A stretch of DNA of 64,000 bases. Origin: JALHMI01 sp964598535 (lineage in GTDB: Bacteria; Planctomycetota; Planctomycetia; Pirellulales; PALSA-1355). Every line of letters starts with the position of its first letter. Position 1 is the stretch's first letter. A program made the position numbers and the translations under genes. Where the stretch lies: the NCBI GenBank assembly GCA_964598535.1, contig CAZRCI010000012.1:61589-125588 (forward strand), given 5' to 3'. Shown piece after piece: positions 63,401-64,000 of this stretch. The notes under the pieces are model-generated. The model was not told the DNA's origin. It did no database searches and saw only the letters and a program-made list of their open reading frames with translations.

Positions 63401-63724
63401 GAGGCCGATCAATAGTTCACAGATGCCGTACCACCGGAGCGGCGAGCGAACGCTATCGGCGCGTTTGCCGATCAGGTAAGCACCGAGCCCCAGGCCCAGC
63501 AAGAAGGACCCGCCGACGGCCGCAAAAGCGAGGCTCGAGCTGCCCCAGACGTGCCCGAACTGCTTGAACCAGATGACTTGATAGATGAGTCCCGTGCCGC
63601 CCGAGGTGAAGAATAGCAGCGAGGCCAGGACAAACAGCGCCGAAGGGACGCGGCGTTGGCGACCGCTCTTGGTAGGTTTTTTGACGGTCTCGGGCGAGTG
63701 GCGTCGTCGCTCTTTCGCAGTCAT
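60455..63724 (-). CDS. Membrane / spermidine synthase-like / TPR protein, copy 2
   Basis: 1089 aa, same architecture as copy 1 along its whole length: basic N-terminus, about 12 membrane helices (about 28-500), SAM-binding Rossmann domain (VLVIGYGSGCTPGHSL, CELEPAVWEASECFG, VFGDGRTLI, LIISEPSNPWVAG) and C-terminal TPR (AENRAQLAAHYVRRGEVQNAI). Long stretches are identical to copy 1 at both protein and DNA level. The main differences are in the linker between the methyltransferase and TPR parts and in the region around residues 215-235. The SEPSNP replacement of the SpeE catalytic motif is shared. The pair is a tandem duplication in one orientation, with a 361-bp spacer. Confidence 0.85.
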   Translation of the reverse strand: MTAKERRRHSPETVKKPTKSGRQRRVPSALFVLASLLFFTSGGTGLIYQVIWFKQFGHVWGSSSLAFAAVGGSFLLGLGLGAYLIGKRADSVRSPLRWYGICELLIGLWALVIPFEIAALVDASSGIYAATSQQPLLGYLVQFCVTLLIIGPPCVLMGGTLPLLIRQLTDREGSLDQATGWLYAVNTFGGAAGCYLAGFHLLPTLGMQATSSATAAVNIAIGLVSIMAVRNVLSHAMVRTAASSTSPSSAALTWTPRMLAICMAAALSGCAALVLEMTWSRQLALVVGGSTYSYTATLFVVLLGIASGSLLFHLLLRRWASAAWLPLAVVGVLIGSTLLGIWQLPRLSIWVAQEHIRAARGDQLWNGLICVGVSCAIELIPTIGMGVLFPLFVHLTQASAARVGAAVGTIYAWNTAGSIVGATLTSILLFPRIGTAGSAALAGAMYVLTLLAMLPWQHRADWLRLGLAGAGGAGLVALLAWPLDPLQTNLGLGLYGYNGEAIVDAHKALFFHEGASSNVMVTHLPPNRLSLRVNGKVDASNTGDMVTQLSLAYLPRVFKPNAREVLVIGYGSGCTPGHSLRFPETRVTCCELEPAVWEASECFGDVNDRPHQQTLEWLQAENARQPPEARLSDEEIAKRARFQLVFGDGRTLIQGSNRQFDLIISEPSNPWVAGCSNLFTREFFHAVRQRLSQDGVLAQWVQTYNFSLDDYLLIVRTLKSEFPYYGVISISGGGDTLLLASNEPLLPSPEKLATLQQAIDDSPQITADLNAWLGQTDLRWVLLQCYLAGKDQLDRVFASNPSQAINTDINLRLEFDAPLQLFRMKEAGEDAISALPRAVRSDRPAWVLSLAKKMGIQASPADIFAELGDRTLTQTAKFEAAAMQRGPVYQNHAQDARSWYNVALRYQADHKQAQQGKRRAELMIAMDDPKTDRFEALKELIVLRPDDAENRAQLAAHYVRRGEVQNAIAEYTEALRLRPVLSFSARNYNWANNLAWLMATHPDDGVRNGPEALRWAKAAAAVAGESDAHVFGTLAAALAENGQFEEAVSVMEDLLKRSVDQPDQAADFKQRLTLYRESKPYRDHSHASS

Positions 63725-63829
63725 CGCGATTCGGTGCTCCTGGTATGCTGGTCGTGTCCGAAAGACGTCGGGCCCAAAGAAAGGGCAGATTAAGGGCCGC
63801 GAATGGTGGGAATCGGGAGCAAGCCACGG

Positions 63830-64000
63830 ATGAGCATGGCAAAACCTGAATTTAAGTTTAGTTGTGAAAATTGGCCCTCACAAGTAGATGCTCACGGCAT
63901 CGCTGCTCTGCTAGGTGATCGCAAGGCAGATGGTCTCGTCACCCGCTCCCTTGTATCTTCTAAATCAGCCCGTGCTGTAGTAGTGTCTTCTTCCGTCTGG
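63830..64000 (+). CDS. Possible divergent gene, 5' part only (runs off window end)
   Basis: An open frame of 57 codons from ATG 63830 to the window edge, starting MSMAKPEFKFSCENWPSQ. GGGAG lies ten bases upstream. Codon third positions are much more AT-rich than in the neighbouring genes (CCT, GAA, TTT, AGT, TGT), which argues either for a foreign gene or against coding. The partly matching, truncated frame at 60193 is the only positive sign. No family recognised. The rest of the 63725-64000 region is the upstream DNA of the leftward paralogue. Confidence 0.35.
   Translation, partial: MSMAKPEFKFSCENWPSQVDAHGIAALLGDRKADGLVTRSLVSSKSARAVVVSSSVW

Overview
The window is a GC-rich bacterial chromosome segment that reads as a planctomycete, most likely a Pirellulales-type genome. 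The evidence is family content: two DUF1501 + DUF1549/DUF1553 (PSCyt/PSD1) gene pairs, an ECF sigma factor overlapping a WD40 Ser/Thr kinase, a redoxin/cytochrome c/copper-monooxygenase fusion, LamG-decorated secreted proteins, Tat-exported Gfo/Idh proteins, MqnD of the futalosine menaquinone route, a CsrA with a long tail, and FliW. The assignment is inferred from gene content; no rRNA is present. I found no tRNA, CRISPR array, complete insertion sequence or prophage. One 10-N assembly gap interrupts a gene at 25597-25606.

Layout. 1-5.7 kb: 3' end of a PDZ protein, a DJ-1/PfpI enzyme, a PhoB/PhoR-type two-component pair, a calcineurin-like phosphoesterase, a small LRR lipoprotein. 5.8-8.8 kb: the redoxin/cytochrome/copper fusion with an intrinsic terminator, and an SDR dehydrogenase. 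8.9-13.3 kb: an ECF sigma / anti-sigma / unknown membrane-anchored protein unit, SppA peptidase, a TIM-barrel sugar isomerase-like protein. 13.5-21 kb: an FG-GAP protein, a Tat-exported Gfo/Idh oxidoreductase, a zinc metallopeptidase, a hairpin-rich repeat, and a 1155-aa transglutaminase-DUF2126 protein. 21.5-26.3 kb: first PSD1/DUF1501 pair, with the gap. 26.4-33 kb: a metabolic block with pckA, proA, an orphan fliM, trxB and asnS. 33-39 kb: a diheme cytochrome, a nested inverted repeat, the WD40 Ser/Thr kinase and its ECF sigma factor. 39.2-45 kb: a LamG/phosphatase protein and the second DUF1501/PSD1 pair in reverse order. 45-52.3 kb: BI-1 protein, redoxin, CPBP protease, mqnD, csrA, fliW, hemC, comF. 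52.4-56.7 kb: aminotransferase, LptF/LptG permease, acyl-CoA synthetase. 56.8-64 kb: tandem paralogues of a roughly 1090-aa membrane/spermidine-synthase-like/TPR protein.

How the genes relate. Clear functional units are phoB-phoR (2-nt gap), sigma/anti-sigma/third gene (overlapping), ECF-STK (overlapping), csrA with its antagonist fliW, and DUF1501-PSD1 (ATGA overlap in the second pair). Several proteins point to periplasmic or outer-envelope redox and polymer chemistry. The best candidates for new biology are the fusion protein with an apparently complete dicopper ligand set, the tandem methyltransferase-like paralogues that also duplicate the start of a divergent reading frame, the transglutaminase-DUF2126 / metallopeptidase neighbourhood, and two structured intergenic elements.
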